DNA of 14,643 bases from Streptomyces sp. NRRL WC-3549. Its GTDB lineage: Bacteria; Actinomycetota; Actinomycetes; Streptomycetales; Streptomycetaceae. The stretch's first letter is position 1. Every line of letters starts with the position of its first letter. The notes under the pieces are model-generated. The model saw only the letters and a list, made by a program, of their open reading frames with translations. It did not search any database and was not told where the DNA came from. The stretch lies in NCBI RefSeq assembly GCF_000721935.1, contig NZ_KL585412.1, positions 58,764 through 73,406 of the forward strand, written 5' to 3'. Positions 1 through 8,883 of the stretch are shown in pieces. The translations under genes were made by a program, and so were the position numbers.

Positions 1-434
1 TCGGCGGGTCCGCCCCGTCGGCGCCTCCGTCCGCCACCCCCTCGCCCGAGTCCACCGCGACCCCCGGCGCCTCGCAGGGGGCCCCGGGCGGCAAGCACCG
101 CGGCGCGCCCGCCCCCGAGGGAAGCACTCCGGGGTCGAAGGAGGCGGGCGGACGGGAGACCGGCCGGCACGCCTCCCGCGGCGACTCCGGTGTGCGCGAG
201 GGCACCGGGACGGAGGCGGGCGGCACCTACACCGTCCAGGAGGGCGACAACCTCTGGGCGATCGCCGAGACGCAGGAGGTGCCCGGCGGCTGGACCGCGC
301 TCTACGCGGCCAACAAGCAGGAGGTGGGCTCCGACCCGGACCTGATCCTCCCCGGCCAGAGCCTCGACCTGACCTCGGCGAGCGAGGCGGGCGGCACCTC
401 CGCGCAGGACGGGACGGCCGTCGCCGGCAACTGA
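1..434 (+). CDS. Rpf-like secreted LysM protein, C-terminal part (5' end outside window)
   Basis: The frame is open from base 3 to the TGA at 432-434, so this is the 3' end of a longer gene. The first ~70 codons encode a low-complexity linker rich in Gly, Ala, Pro, Ser and Glu. A single LysM domain follows (TYTVQEGDNLWAIAE at its start, LILPGQSLDL at its end), then a short Ala/Gly/Thr-rich tail. LysM binds peptidoglycan glycan strands. The domain resembles the LysM of the next gene, including the GGW insertion and the PDL/ADL-I-L/F-PGQ ending. Two adjacent rpf genes upstream of eno are, as far as I recall, usual in Streptomyces (rpfC then rpfA in S. coelicolor), so this is probably the longer paralogue. 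The catalytic Rpf domain would lie upstream and is not visible. A different LysM hydrolase cannot be excluded. Confidence 0.75.
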   Translation, partial: GGSAPSAPPSATPSPESTATPGASQGAPGGKHRGAPAPEGSTPGSKEAGGRETGRHASRGDSGVREGTGTEAGGTYTVQEGDNLWAIAETQEVPGGWTALYAANKQEVGSDPDLILPGQSLDLTSASEAGGTSAQDGTAVAGN

Positions 435-480
435 TCAAAAACGGGAAAACACCCCGAAACCAAGGGTAGTTCAGAGGCCT

Positions 481-514
481 ATGTCCACTTATGCGTAAGT
501 GAGACATGGGTCTC
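481..514 (+). terminator. Overlapping hairpins after the rpf paralogue
   Basis: ATGTC (481-485) and CACTTA (486-491) pair with TAAGTG (496-501) and GACAT (503-507) around a TGCG loop, with one bulged A at 502. A second hairpin, GAGAC (501-505)/GTCTC (510-514) with an ATGG loop, is followed by TTT and excludes the outer part of the first. The site lies about 50 bases after the upstream stop codon, so termination of that transcript is the simplest reading. The near-perfect first repeat could also be an operator. Confidence 0.4.
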
Positions 515-626
515 TTTGCTGCAACTGGCGCGCCGCGCCCGCCCGGTCCGCCCGCATCGGCTCCGACCTGCGGAAATGACCCCTTTTACGGCCGCACTAC
601 GGGCTGATTGCGCGTTATGTCCATCT

Positions 627-656
627 TTGAATGTCGGGGTTGGGTGTGTTTACGGT
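627..656 (+). promoter_or_regulatory. Candidate rpfA promoter
   Basis: TTGAAT (627-632) and TACGGT (651-656) are separated by 18 bases and would start transcription near 663. That is about 20 bases before the first stem of the riboswitch, the expected arrangement. This is assigned from sequence resemblance to HrdB-type promoters only. The rest of 435-626 holds the hairpins at 481-514 and GC-rich sequence without an obvious gene. Confidence 0.45.
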
Positions 657-685
657 CAGAACCGCTCGCACCGCGGGCACCTTCG

Positions 686-1600
<915 letters not shown>

Positions 1601-1632
1601 TCCTGGGACTCTCCTCTCCTCCCCCCAGGGCT

Positions 1633-1675
1633 GCCCCGGCCCGGTGCACCGACCCCGTGTGCGCCGGGCCGGGGC
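1633..1675 (+). terminator. rpfA terminator hairpin
   Basis: A perfect 12-base inverted repeat, GCCCCGGCCCGG (1633-1644) with CCGGGCCGGGGC (1664-1675), has a 19-base loop and starts 33 bases after the rpfA stop codon. There is no U-tract, as is usual in Streptomyces. Confidence 0.75.
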
Positions 1676-1781
1676 GCGTCCGGGGCGGCGGTCCCGGGCC
1701 GCCCCGCCGCGGACCGTCAGGCGGGGGAGTGTTCAACTCTTGTGGTTACCCGTCAGTAAATTTCTGAAGCTTTGTCCGTAA

Positions 1782-3203
<1,422 letters not shown>

Positions 3204-3230
3204 CAGCCGGCCCGGGGCCCTCACGCCTCC

Positions 3231-3273
3231 GTCCGTCCCCGCACTCGGTCCCGTACCGTGTGCGGGGACGGAC
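3231..3273 (+). terminator. eno terminator, 14-base perfect stem
   Basis: GTCCGTCCCCGCAC (3231-3244) pairs perfectly with GTGCGGGGACGGAC (3260-3273). Inside the 15-base loop CGGT and ACCG can pair further. The stem begins 27 bases after the eno stop and ends 24 bases before the next start codon, so it probably limits read-through into the septum gene. Confidence 0.8.
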
Positions 3274-3297
3274 GTGCGTAACGGGGAGGCGTGAGAG

Positions 3298-3768
3298 ATG
3301 GCCGGGAAGGACCGCGACCGGTTCTCCACCACGACCAGGCTGCGGTTGCTCGGCGAGCAGACCGCGGCCCGCGTCTACCGTTCCCAGAACCGCCGCCAGG
3401 CCCGCCGCTCCCGGCTCACCGGCCGGGCCGCGTTCCTGGCGCTGATCGTCTGCTCGCTGGTGGTCGCCCTCGCGTACCCGATGCGGCAGTACATCTCGCA
3501 GCAGGACCAGATCGCCGAGCAGCAGAGGCTCGCCCGGGAGGCCCAGAAGCGGACCGAGGAGCTGCGCGACGAGAAGGCGCGGCTCAAGGACGACGCCTAC
3601 GTCCGCCGCCTCGCCCGGGAGCACCTGCACTACGTGGTGCCCGGGGAGACCAGCTACACGGTGATCGACCCGGACGCGGCGGACGCCCGCCGGGGTGAAG
3701 CGGGCGCGAGCGGCAAGCCCTGGCACTCCAACCTCTGGGACGGCGTCGACAGCGCGGACCGCGAGTGA
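3298..3768 (+). CDS. DivIC/FtsB-family septum formation initiator
   Basis: This encodes a 156-residue bitopic membrane protein of the DivIC/FtsB family, which with FtsL and FtsQ links the Z-ring to septal peptidoglycan synthesis. The N-terminal ~40 residues are Arg-rich and cytoplasmic. A membrane segment covers about 43-60 (AAFLALIVCSLVVALAY), followed by a coiled coil rich in Gln, Glu, Lys and Arg (about 64-98) and the family block YVRRLAREHLHYVVPGE (101-117). The ~40-residue tail is polar. The ATG at 3298 has GGGGAGG at 3283-3289. Position between eno and a DUF501 gene matches the mycobacterial Rv1023-Rv1026 order, which supports the family. In Streptomyces, which grows vegetatively without needing division, such proteins matter mainly for sporulation septa. 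I call it DivIC-like because FtsB and DivIC are not separable by eye. Confidence 0.9.
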   Translation: MAGKDRDRFSTTTRLRLLGEQTAARVYRSQNRRQARRSRLTGRAAFLALIVCSLVVALAYPMRQYISQQDQIAEQQRLAREAQKRTEELRDEKARLKDDAYVRRLAREHLHYVVPGETSYTVIDPDAADARRGEAGASGKPWHSNLWDGVDSADRE

Positions 3769-3826
3769 TCCGGCCCAGGTGCGCACACCGATACACAACG
3801 ACCGAACGATGACATTCAAGGCAGGC

Positions 3827-4360
3827 ATGGACACGCCCCCTCCGCAGACCGAATCCACCGCGCCCACCGCTGCGGACGTCGCCGCGTTCGAGCAGCAGCT
3901 CGGCCGGCCGCCGCGCGGTCTGCGCGCCATCGCGCACCGCTGCCCGTGCGGCAACCCGGACGTGGTCGAGACGCAGCCCCGTCTGGAGGACGGCACGCCG
4001 TTCCCGACGACGTACTACCTGACGTGCCCGCGTGCCGCGTCCGCGATCGGGACGCTGGAGGCGAACGGCGTCATGAAGGAGATGACCGAGCGCCTGGCCA
4101 CCGATCCGGAGCTGGCCGCCGCCTACCGCGCCGCGCACGAGGACTACCTGGCGCGCCGCGACGCCATCGAGGTGCTGGAGGGCTTCCCGAGCGCGGGCGG
4201 CATGCCGGACCGGGTCAAGTGCCTGCACGTCCTGGTCGGCCACTCGCTGGCGGCCGGCCCCGGGGTCAACCCGCTGGGCGACGAGGCGATCGCGATGCTG
4301 CCCGAGTGGTGGGCGAAGGGCCCCTGCGTCACGCCGTGCGGTGAGAACGAACCGTCCTGA
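3827..4360 (+). CDS. DUF501 protein of unknown function
   Basis: A 177-residue soluble protein of the DUF501 family, usual between the septum gene and ppx in actinobacteria. A short disordered Pro/Thr/Ala N terminus precedes FEQQLGRPPRGLRAIAHRCPCGNP. Conserved-looking cysteines and histidines are Cys39 and Cys41 (RCPCGNP), Cys67 (YLTCPRA), Cys132 and His134 (KCLHVL), His139, Cys167 and Cys171, so metal binding is conceivable but not shown. It contains the block LVGHSLAAGPGVNPLGDEAI. There is no signal peptide or membrane segment. The start at ATG 3827 has only a weak AAGG at 3818-3821; an in-frame ATG at 3809 has none. It begins 58 bases after the septum gene with no hairpin seen between, so the two are probably co-transcribed. 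The biochemical role is unknown to me. Confidence 0.88.
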   Translation: MDTPPPQTESTAPTAADVAAFEQQLGRPPRGLRAIAHRCPCGNPDVVETQPRLEDGTPFPTTYYLTCPRAASAIGTLEANGVMKEMTERLATDPELAAAYRAAHEDYLARRDAIEVLEGFPSAGGMPDRVKCLHVLVGHSLAAGPGVNPLGDEAIAMLPEWWAKGPCVTPCGENEPS

Positions 4361-4366
4361 CCGGAT

Positions 4367-4399
4367 CCGGGGCGGCCGGGTGCCTTCCGGCCGCCCCGG
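4367..4399 (+). terminator. Hairpin between the DUF501 gene and ppx
   Basis: CCGGGGCGGCCGG (4367-4379) pairs perfectly over 13 bases with CCGGCCGCCCCGG (4387-4399) around a 7-base loop, starting 6 bases after the DUF501 stop. It is shaped as a strong terminator or attenuator, so ppx may be only partly read from the upstream genes. Confidence 0.7.
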
Positions 4400-4456
4400 C
4401 CCCGTCCGCCGGCCGCAGACGGTCCCGGCGTCCGTCCAACCACAGGAGCCAGCCCC

Positions 4457-5398
4457 ATGACCCGCGTTGCCGCCGTCGACTGCGGTACCAACTCCATCCG
4501 CCTGCTCGTCGCCGACGCCGACCCCGCCACGGGGCGGCTCACCGACCTCGACCGGCGGATGGAGATCGTCCGGCTCGGCCAGGGCGTCGACCGCACCGGC
4601 CGGCTCGCCCCGGAGGCGCTGGAGCGCACCTTCGAGGCCTGCCGGGCGTACGCCGCCTCGATCGAGGAGCTGGGCGCCGAGAAGGTCCGGTTCGTGGCCA
4701 CCTCGGCCTCCCGGGACGCGGAGAACAGCGACACCTTCGTCCGGGGCGTCCTGGACATCCTCGGCGTCGAGCCCGAGGTCGTCAGCGGCGACCAGGAGGC
4801 ACAGCTCTCCTTCTACGGTGCCACCAGGGAACTGGCGGGCAGCGACCGCCTGGAGCGGCCGTTCCTCGTCGTGGACATCGGCGGCGGCTCCACCGAGTTC
4901 GTCCTCGGTGACGACACGGTCCGCGCGGCCCGGTCCGTGGACATGGGCTGCGTACGGATGACGGAACGTCACCTCGTCGTGGACGGGGCCGTGTCCGACC
5001 CGCCCGCGCCCGACCGGATCGACGCGATCCGCGCGGACATCGCCGCGGCCCTGGACCTGGCCGGGGAGACGGTGCCCCTCGCCGAGGCGGCGACGCTCGT
5101 GGGCCTCGCCGGGACGGTCACCACGGTCGCCGCCATCGCGCTCGGGCTCCCGGAGTACGACAGCGAGGCGATCCACCACTCCCGGGTCTCCCTGGAGCGG
5201 GTACGGGAGATCACCGCGCGGCTGTGCGCCTCGACGCACGAGGAGCGGGCGGCGATCCCCGCGATGCACCCCGGCCGGGTCGACGTGATCGCCTCGGGGG
5301 CGCTGGTCCTGCTCGCGGTGATGGAACGCACGGGCGCCCGCGAGGTCGTCGTCAGCGAGCACGACATCCTCGACGGGATCGCCTGGTCCCTGGCCTGA
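4457..5398 (+). CDS. Ppx/GppA-family exopolyphosphatase or pppGpp phosphohydrolase
   Basis: A 313-residue member of the Ppx/GppA phosphatases, in the ASKHA (actin-like ATPase) fold. The family hydrolyses inorganic polyphosphate and/or the gamma phosphate of pppGpp. Landmarks are the phosphate-1 loop VDCGTNSIRLLVAD (7-20), ATSASRDAEN (81-90), SGDQEAQLSFYGA with the probable catalytic Glu114, the phosphate-2 block DIGGGSTEFVLG (140-151), and GLAGTVTTVAAI in the second lobe. It ends with SEHDILDGIAWSL. It lacks the extra C-terminal domains of the ~500-residue E. coli Ppx and GppA, matching the short actinobacterial type. CAGGAG at 4443-4448 sets the ATG at 4457. Position after DUF501 corresponds to mycobacterial Rv1026 (ppx2). 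Which substrate it prefers cannot be read from sequence. Confidence 0.92.
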   Translation: MTRVAAVDCGTNSIRLLVADADPATGRLTDLDRRMEIVRLGQGVDRTGRLAPEALERTFEACRAYAASIEELGAEKVRFVATSASRDAENSDTFVRGVLDILGVEPEVVSGDQEAQLSFYGATRELAGSDRLERPFLVVDIGGGSTEFVLGDDTVRAARSVDMGCVRMTERHLVVDGAVSDPPAPDRIDAIRADIAAALDLAGETVPLAEAATLVGLAGTVTTVAAIALGLPEYDSEAIHHSRVSLERVREITARLCASTHEERAAIPAMHPGRVDVIASGALVLLAVMERTGAREVVVSEHDILDGIAWSLA

Positions 5399-5469
5399 GC
5401 GGAGTGCGCCGGGGCGGGGTGCGGGGGCGTGCTCATGCGCACTCCCGCCTGCACTTCTGAGCCTTTCGG

Positions 5470-5500
5470 GCCCTCTCCGGGCTCTTTCCGGGAGGGCTTT
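5470..5500 (+). terminator. ppx terminator
   Basis: GCCCTCTCCGG (5470-5480) pairs with CCGGGAGGGC (5488-5497) with one bulged T, a 7-base loop and TTT immediately after. It starts 71 bases after the ppx stop. Confidence 0.7.
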
Positions 5501-5522
5501 CGCGAGGTGCCGCGAGCAAGTT

Positions 5523-5538
5523 CGTGAACTTCTTCACA
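5523..5538. promoter_or_regulatory. Rex-like operator, distal site
   Basis: CGTGAACTTCTTCACA matches the Rex operator form TGTGAA-N4-TTCACA at all but one defined base, and the flanking T5522 and A5539 extend the symmetry. Rex is the actinobacterial repressor that senses NADH/NAD+, and respiratory genes including ndh are typical targets. The site is about 310 bases upstream of ndh and just after the ppx terminator, which is far for direct promoter occlusion unless a promoter lies nearby. Confidence 0.55.
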
Positions 5539-5570
5539 AGAGATTCGGCCCCTCTGGGCGAAGTTCTGCC

Positions 5571-5597
5571 CCCCGGGGGCCGTCCGGGCCCCCGGGG
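5571..5597. repeat. Very GC-rich inverted repeat in the ndh upstream region
   Basis: CCCCGGGGGCC (5571-5581) pairs with GGCCCCCGGGG (5587-5597) around GTCCG. It lies between the two Rex-like sites in the 448-base gap upstream of ndh. It could be a terminator, an attenuator in a long leader, or simple GC structure. The remaining gap (5598-5790) shows no gene; it includes TGACC-TG-GGTCA (5746-5757), a short symmetric motif. Confidence 0.35.
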
Positions 5598-5795
5598 AGG
5601 GTGCGCGACGGCCGTGCGGGAACGTTTCCAGGGTGTGGCGCGGGTGTGTCCCGGGCGCCCGGTCCACCCGCCCCGGCGGGTCAATGGCCAGCTCACAAGC
5701 GGTGTACAACGTTCGCGGCGGCCTCTTGGTTCCCCACTGCGATCATGACCTGGGTCACGCGGGCGGCGAAGTGTAGCAGAGGGTGCGCCCAACCT

Positions 5796-5811
5796 TGTGA
5801 AGGGGCTCACG
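5796..5811. promoter_or_regulatory. Rex-like operator, proximal site
   Basis: TGTGAAGGGGCTCACG fits TGTGAA-N4-TTCACA with two mismatches, both in the right half. It lies 36-51 bases before the ndh start codon, a better place for repression than the distal site. The first half-site is perfect. Confidence 0.5.
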
Positions 5812-5846
5812 AGCATCGCCCCTGAGGGGGGTGGATACTCGATGGC

Positions 5847-7232
5847 ATGAGCACCACGGAGCGTCCCAGGATCCTCGTTGTAGGCGGTGGGTACGTAGGC
5901 CTGTACGCAGCTCGTCGCATTCTGAAGAAGATGCGGTACGGGGAGGCGACCGTCACGGTCGTCGACCCTCGCTCGTACATGACGTACCAGCCCTTCCTCC
6001 CCGAAGCTGCTGCCGGCAGCATCTCGCCTCGGCATGTCGTCGTCCCGCTGCGACGCGTCCTGCCCAAGGCCGAGGTCCTCACCGGCCGCGTCACGACCAT
6101 CGACCAGGACCGCAAGGTCGCCACCGTCGCGCCGCTCGTCGGCGAGGCGTACGAGCTGCCCTTCGACTACCTGGTCATCGCGATGGGCGCGATCTCCCGC
6201 ACCTTCCCGATCCCCGGCCTCGCCGAGCAGGGCATCGGTATGAAGGGCATCGAGGAGTCCATCGGGCTGCGCAACCACGTCCTGGAGCAGTTGGACAAGG
6301 CCGACTCGACGACCGACGAGGAGGTGCGCCGCAAGGCGCTGACCTTCGTCTTCGTGGGTGGTGGCTTCGCCGGTGCCGAGACCATCGGTGAGGTCGAGGA
6401 CATGGCCCGCGACGCGGCCAAGTACTACTCCGGCGTGAGCCGCGACGACATGCGGTTCATCCTGGTCGACGCCGCCGACAAGATCCTCCCCGAGGTCGGC
6501 CCGAAGCTGGGCGCCTACGGCAAGGAGCACCTGGAGAGCCGTGGCGTGGAGATCTACCTCTCCACCTCCATGGACTCCTGCGTCGACGGCCACGTGGTGC
6601 TCAAGAACGGCCTGGAGGTCGACTCCGACACCATCGTGTGGACGGCCGGTGTCAAGCCGAACCCGGCGCTGGCCCGCTTCGGCCTGCCGCTCGGCCCCCG
6701 CGGTCACGTGGACACCTCCGAGAAGCTCCAGGTGCAGGGCACCGACTACATCTGGGCCGCGGGCGACAACGCCCAGGTCCCGGACATGGTCGGCCGCCGC
6801 GCCGGCAACCCCAACGCCTGGTGCCCGCCCAACGCCCAGCACGCGCTGCGCCAGGCCAAGGTCCTCGGCGACAACGTCATCTCCGGCATGCGGGGCTTCC
6901 CGCAGAAGGAGTACAGCCACGCCAACAAGGGTGCGGTCGCCGGTCTCGGCCTGCACAAGGGCGTCGCGATGATCGTCGTCGGCAAGATGAAGCTCAAGTT
7001 CAAGGGCCGTCTCGCCTGGTACATGCACCGTGGCTACCACGGCATGGCCATGCCGACCTGGAACCGCAAGATCCGCATCTTCGCCGACTGGACGCTGGGG
7101 ATGTTCCTCAAGCGCGAGGTCGTCTCGCTCGGCGCCATGGAGACGCCCCGCGAGGAGTTCTACGAGGCCGCCAAGCCGAGCCCCCCGCCGGCCGCCGCCA
7201 AGTCCGAGGGCGAGAAGGCCAAGGCCTCCTGA
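5847..7232 (+). CDS. ndh: Type II NADH dehydrogenase (NDH-2)
   Basis: A 461-residue FAD-dependent, non-proton-pumping NADH:quinone oxidoreductase, peripheral on the inner face of the membrane, that feeds electrons to menaquinone. The FAD-binding Rossmann motif is ILVVGGGYVGLYAA (9-22), with the acidic end of strand 2 at VVDP. YLVIAMGA (~110-118) is the conserved block joining the domains. The NADH-binding motif is FVFVGGGFAGAE (about 166-177). WAAGDNAQVPD (~303-313) is the second FAD motif. The C-terminal region carries amphipathic segments (RLAWYMHRGYHG, RIFADWTLGMFLKRE) expected for membrane attachment, then a Pro/Ala/Lys-rich tail. The ATG at 5847 is the first in frame; the nearest purine-rich run (GAGGGGGGTGG, 5824-5834) is about 12 bases away, so initiation is not classical. 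It is transcribed alone, with Rex-like sites upstream and two hairpins downstream. Confidence 0.95.
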   Translation: MSTTERPRILVVGGGYVGLYAARRILKKMRYGEATVTVVDPRSYMTYQPFLPEAAAGSISPRHVVVPLRRVLPKAEVLTGRVTTIDQDRKVATVAPLVGEAYELPFDYLVIAMGAISRTFPIPGLAEQGIGMKGIEESIGLRNHVLEQLDKADSTTDEEVRRKALTFVFVGGGFAGAETIGEVEDMARDAAKYYSGVSRDDMRFILVDAADKILPEVGPKLGAYGKEHLESRGVEIYLSTSMDSCVDGHVVLKNGLEVDSDTIVWTAGVKPNPALARFGLPLGPRGHVDTSEKLQVQGTDYIWAAGDNAQVPDMVGRRAGNPNAWCPPNAQHALRQAKVLGDNVISGMRGFPQKEYSHANKGAVAGLGLHKGVAMIVVGKMKLKFKGRLAWYMHRGYHGMAMPTWNRKIRIFADWTLGMFLKREVVSLGAMETPREEFYEAAKPSPPPAAAKSEGEKAKAS

Positions 7233-7240
7233 CCCTGGCC

Positions 7241-7263
7241 CCCTGACCGGAGCCCGGTCAGGG
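7241..7263 (+). terminator. ndh terminator 1
   Basis: CCCTGACCGG (7241-7250) pairs perfectly with CCGGTCAGGG (7254-7263) around AGC, starting 8 bases after the ndh stop codon. Confidence 0.75.
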
Positions 7264-7288
7264 AGCCACCGTGGTGCCCGTACGTCGT

Positions 7289-7330
7289 CGAAGGGGCCGT
7301 CCGCCATCCGTGGTGCGGGCGGCCCCTTCG
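7289..7330 (+). terminator. ndh terminator 2
   Basis: CGAAGGGGCCG (7289-7299) pairs perfectly with CGGCCCCTTCG (7320-7330) with a 20-base loop that can pair further. Two consecutive strong hairpins separate ndh from cfa and argue against co-transcription. Confidence 0.65.
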
Positions 7331-7480
7331 GCGTGCCCGGCGGCGCCGCGCTCCGGCGACGCGTTCCACCGGGGCGCCGTCCGGTGGAGAAGTAAGTGGT
7401 AAGTGCAGGTATTTTGCCGTTCCGTTGCGTGCCGACGGGATGGCTCGTGGGCAGGATGGCGTTGTGCAGGGTGCAGCTCG

Positions 7481-7502
7481 CCGCGACACCGAGGTGTCGC
7501 GG
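7481..7502. promoter_or_regulatory. Perfect 22-base palindrome upstream of cfa
   Basis: CCGCGACACC (7481-7490) and GGTGTCGCGG (7493-7502) are perfect inverted arms around GA. TTGTTT (7505-7510) follows, and an AT-rich stretch AATTTA (7526-7531) lies 15 bases on, forming a possible promoter. Placed 65 bases before the cfa start, it suits a repressor operator; the following T-rich bases also allow a terminator. Confidence 0.5.
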
Positions 7503-7511
7503 CGTTGTTTG

Positions 7512-7539
7512 GGCATGTTTATGCGAATTTAGGCATGTT
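7512..7539. repeat. GGCATGTT direct repeats in the cfa leader
   Basis: GGCATGTT occurs at 7512-7519 and again at 7532-7539, exactly 20 bases apart, that is about two helical turns. The pair brackets the AT-rich putative -10 region of cfa. This may be a binding site for a dimer or simply promoter composition. Confidence 0.35.
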
Positions 7540-7567
7540 GGGAAACACCACCACGGAGGTGTGCGCC

Positions 7568-8867
7568 ATGGCAGACGCCGCGTCGCGGCTGACCGCTCTC
7601 GCCGAAGAGTTGCTGGGGGAACCCCTGCCGGTCCGGATCCGGGCCTGGGACGGCAGCGAATCCGGGCCGCCGGGCGCCCCCGTGCTCGTGCTGCGCCACC
7701 GCCGCGCCGTGCGCCGGCTCCTCTGGAAGCCCGGCGAACTGGGCCTCGCCCGGGCCTGGGTGGCCGGTGAGATCGACATCGACGGCGACCTGTACGCGGC
7801 GCTGGACTCCCTCGCCGCGCTGCTCTGGGAGCGCGGCACCGACGCGAAGGGCGCCCCGAACCCGCTGCGCGACCCGAAGGTGCGGGCGTTCGCCCGCGGC
7901 CTGGTCCAGCTGGCCGGGCCCTGGCCGCCGCCGCCCCCGCCCGCCGAGGAGGTCCGCCGCCGCACCGGCGCCCTGCACACCAAGCGCCGGGACAGGGAAG
8001 CCATCAGCCACCACTACGACGTGGGCAACGACTTCTACGCGATGGTCCTCGGCCCCTCCATGGTCTACTCCTGCGCCTACTGGCAGGAGGGCTCCACCCT
8101 GGAGGAGGCCCAGCGCGACAAGCTCGACCTGGTCTGCCGCAAGCTCGGCCTGAAGGAGGGCGACCGGCTGCTGGACGTCGGCTGCGGCTGGGGTTCCATG
8201 GCCATCCACGCCGCCCGCGAGTACGGCGCCCGGGTCACCGGCGTCACCCTCTCCACCGAGCAGGCCGCCTTCGCCCGCAAGCGCATCGCCGACGAGGGCC
8301 TGACCGACCGGATCGAGATCCGGGTCCAGGACTACCGGGACGTGCGTGACGGCCCCTACGACGCGATCTCCTCCATCGGGATGGCCGAACACGTCGGCTC
8401 GGTCCGCTTCCGCGAGTACGCCGACGACCTCTACGCCCTCCTCAGGCCCGGCGGCCGGCTGCTCAACCACCAGATCGCCCGCCGCCCCGAGAAGGACGAG
8501 TCGGCCTACCGGATCGACGAGTTCATCGACGCCTACGTCTTCCCCGACGGCGAACTCGCCCCGGTGGGCCGCACGCTGGCCACCCTGGAGGAGGCCGGCT
8601 TCGAGGCCCGGGACGTGGAGGCGATCCGCGAGCACTACGCCCTCACGCTGCGGCGGTGGGTGGCCAACCTGGAGCGGCACTGGGAGGAAGCGGTCCGGGC
8701 CACCTCACCGGGGCGCGCCCGGGTCTGGCGGCTGTACATGGCCGCCTCCGCGCTCTCCTTCGAGCACAACAAGATCGGCGTCAACCAGATCCTCGCGGTG
8801 AGACCGCAGGACGGCGGCCGTACCGGTATGCCGCTGCGCTCCCGCACCTGGACCGCGTCGGCGTCCG
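7568..8867 (+). CDS. cfa: Cyclopropane-fatty-acid-phospholipid synthase, 3' end lost at adapter junction
   Basis: A SAM-dependent enzyme that adds a methylene group across cis double bonds of membrane-lipid acyl chains. About 430 native residues remain. The N-terminal lipid-binding part includes WVAGEIDIDGDLYAAL. HYDVGNDFYAMVLGPSMVYSCAYW precedes the methyltransferase domain, whose SAM motif is LLDVGCGWGSMA with GCGWG at 205-209. Further family blocks are VTLSTEQ, SIGMAEHVG, PGGRLLNHQI, YVFPDGELAPVG, HYALTLRRWVANLE and SFEHNKIGVNQILAV. The start is ATG 7568, with GGAGG at 7555-7559 eight bases before it; ATG 7535 and the frame to 7403 lack such a site. The natural stop is absent: the frame reads through adapter (SVCIRDRS) to a TGA at 8888-8890. 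MPLRSRTW is probably within a few residues of the true C terminus. Confidence 0.93.
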
Positions 8868-8883
8868 TGTGTATAAGAGACAG
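8868..8883. other. Tn5 mosaic-end/Nextera adapter fragment (assembly junction)
   Basis: TGTGTATAAGAGACAG is identical to the last 16 bases of the 19-base Tn5 mosaic end used in Nextera libraries. The CGTCGGC…GTC just before it (8856-8865) also resembles the preceding Nextera read-1 adapter part TCGTCGGCAGCGTC with bases missing, so the foreign part may begin near 8856; those bases fit cfa codon use too, so this is undecided. No transposon body or 9-base target duplication is present. Translations across it give VCIRDR on + and CLLYT on -, both familiar products of adapter contamination. Confidence 0.93.

Noticed and set aside
7403..7567. N-terminal extension of the cfa frame from 7403 or 7535
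   Set aside because: It crosses the palindrome and promoter-like region, contains a rare TTA codon and has no ribosome-binding site, whereas GGAGG stands ideally before ATG 7568.
8868..8883. A genuine Tn5/IS50 insertion or scar
   Set aside because: Only 16 bases of one mosaic end are present, with no transposase or marker, no second end and no 9-base target duplication. An adapter-derived assembly error explains this better.
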